DNA of 64,000 nt from NCBI GenBank assembly GCA_033807695.1, contig CM066305.1:992001-1056000 (forward strand), read 5' to 3'. This document shows, piece by piece, positions 63,939 through 64,000 of the stretch. The DNA comes from Daedaleopsis sinensis. Lineage: Eukaryota; Basidiomycota; Agaricomycetes; Polyporales; Polyporaceae. The notes under the pieces are model-generated. The model was not told the DNA's origin and did no database searches. It saw only the letters and a program-made list of their open reading frames with translations. How positions within the stretch are numbered: the stretch's first letter is position 1; each line of letters starts with the position of its first letter. Position numbers and translations under genes: made by a program.

Positions 63939-64000
63939 ATGCCTGCATTTCAGAACCTAGCGGCGTCCGGATCTTACAAGCGGAAGCCCGATGAACATGA
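63939..64000 (+). CDS. Start of an unidentified gene, cut by the window edge
   Basis: An ATG in a good context (CTCGCCATGCC) after a C/T-rich leader opens a frame that runs to the window end, reading MPAFQNLAASGSYKRKPDEH. Twenty residues are too few to identify a family. The leader, context and upstream E-box resemble the true starts elsewhere in the window. Confidence 0.35.
   Translation, partial: MPAFQNLAASGSYKRKPDEH

Overview
The window is nuclear DNA from a filamentous basidiomycete, most likely an agaricomycete. Genes are dense and split by many spliceosomal introns of about 50-60 nt with GTRNGT donors and YAG acceptors. Coding DNA is GC-rich, and the gene set is typical of Dikarya: Ssd1, a Zn2Cys6 regulator, a Kre9/Knh1-type GPI protein, a Pep4-type protease and Tra1. 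I see no transposon, tRNA, rRNA or CRISPR array. Protein calls were made by joining exons by eye, so outer limits are firmer than internal exon edges.

Layout: 1-549 is the end of a Bcd1-like snoRNP assembly factor. 0.9-9.5 kb (minus strand) holds Ssd1/Dis3L2, the NAD-isocitrate dehydrogenase catalytic subunit and ESCRT-III Vps24. 9.8-10.8 kb encodes a GPI-anchored wall protein. 10.8-12.0 kb is a broken endonuclease/exonuclease/phosphatase gene. 12.5-18.1 kb is a divergent pair, a Zn2Cys6 factor and Mediator Med17. 18.2-25.1 kb holds ribosomal protein uL18 (RPL5), an RBM42-like RRM protein, the spliceosome-associated CTNNBL1 and Utp15. 25.4-33.1 kb holds TCTP, protein disulfide isomerase, a verprolin/WIP homologue and a probable seven-helix membrane protein with a long disordered tail. 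34.2-45.7 kb is the very large Tra1 gene, tail-to-tail with a BRD8-like bromodomain gene. 48-57.7 kb holds a vacuolar aspartic protease, a DCAF-type WD40 protein, a CDK12/Ctk1-type kinase and COP9 subunit 4.

The most unusual object is the gene at 58267-63645. It joins an unrecognised N-terminal domain to a run of eleven small exons. Every intron between them is phase 1 and splits a Tyr codon, and almost every exon encodes the same Tyr-Pro module (YP-x-V-YP-xx-L-x-x-I-YP-A ... YP-x-F-x-I). Two neighbouring exons and the introns before them are nearly identical, so whole exon+intron units have been copied recently.

Most genes are housekeeping and not a pathway cluster, but some neighbours share a process. 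Tra1 and the BRD8-like protein are both NuA4-type components. RBM42 and CTNNBL1 are both tied to splicing. Utp15 and TCTP, and RPL5 and RBM42, share divergent promoters that each carry a CACGTG E-box. A 14-bp palindrome made of two ACGCGT boxes lies between Vps24 and the wall-protein gene.
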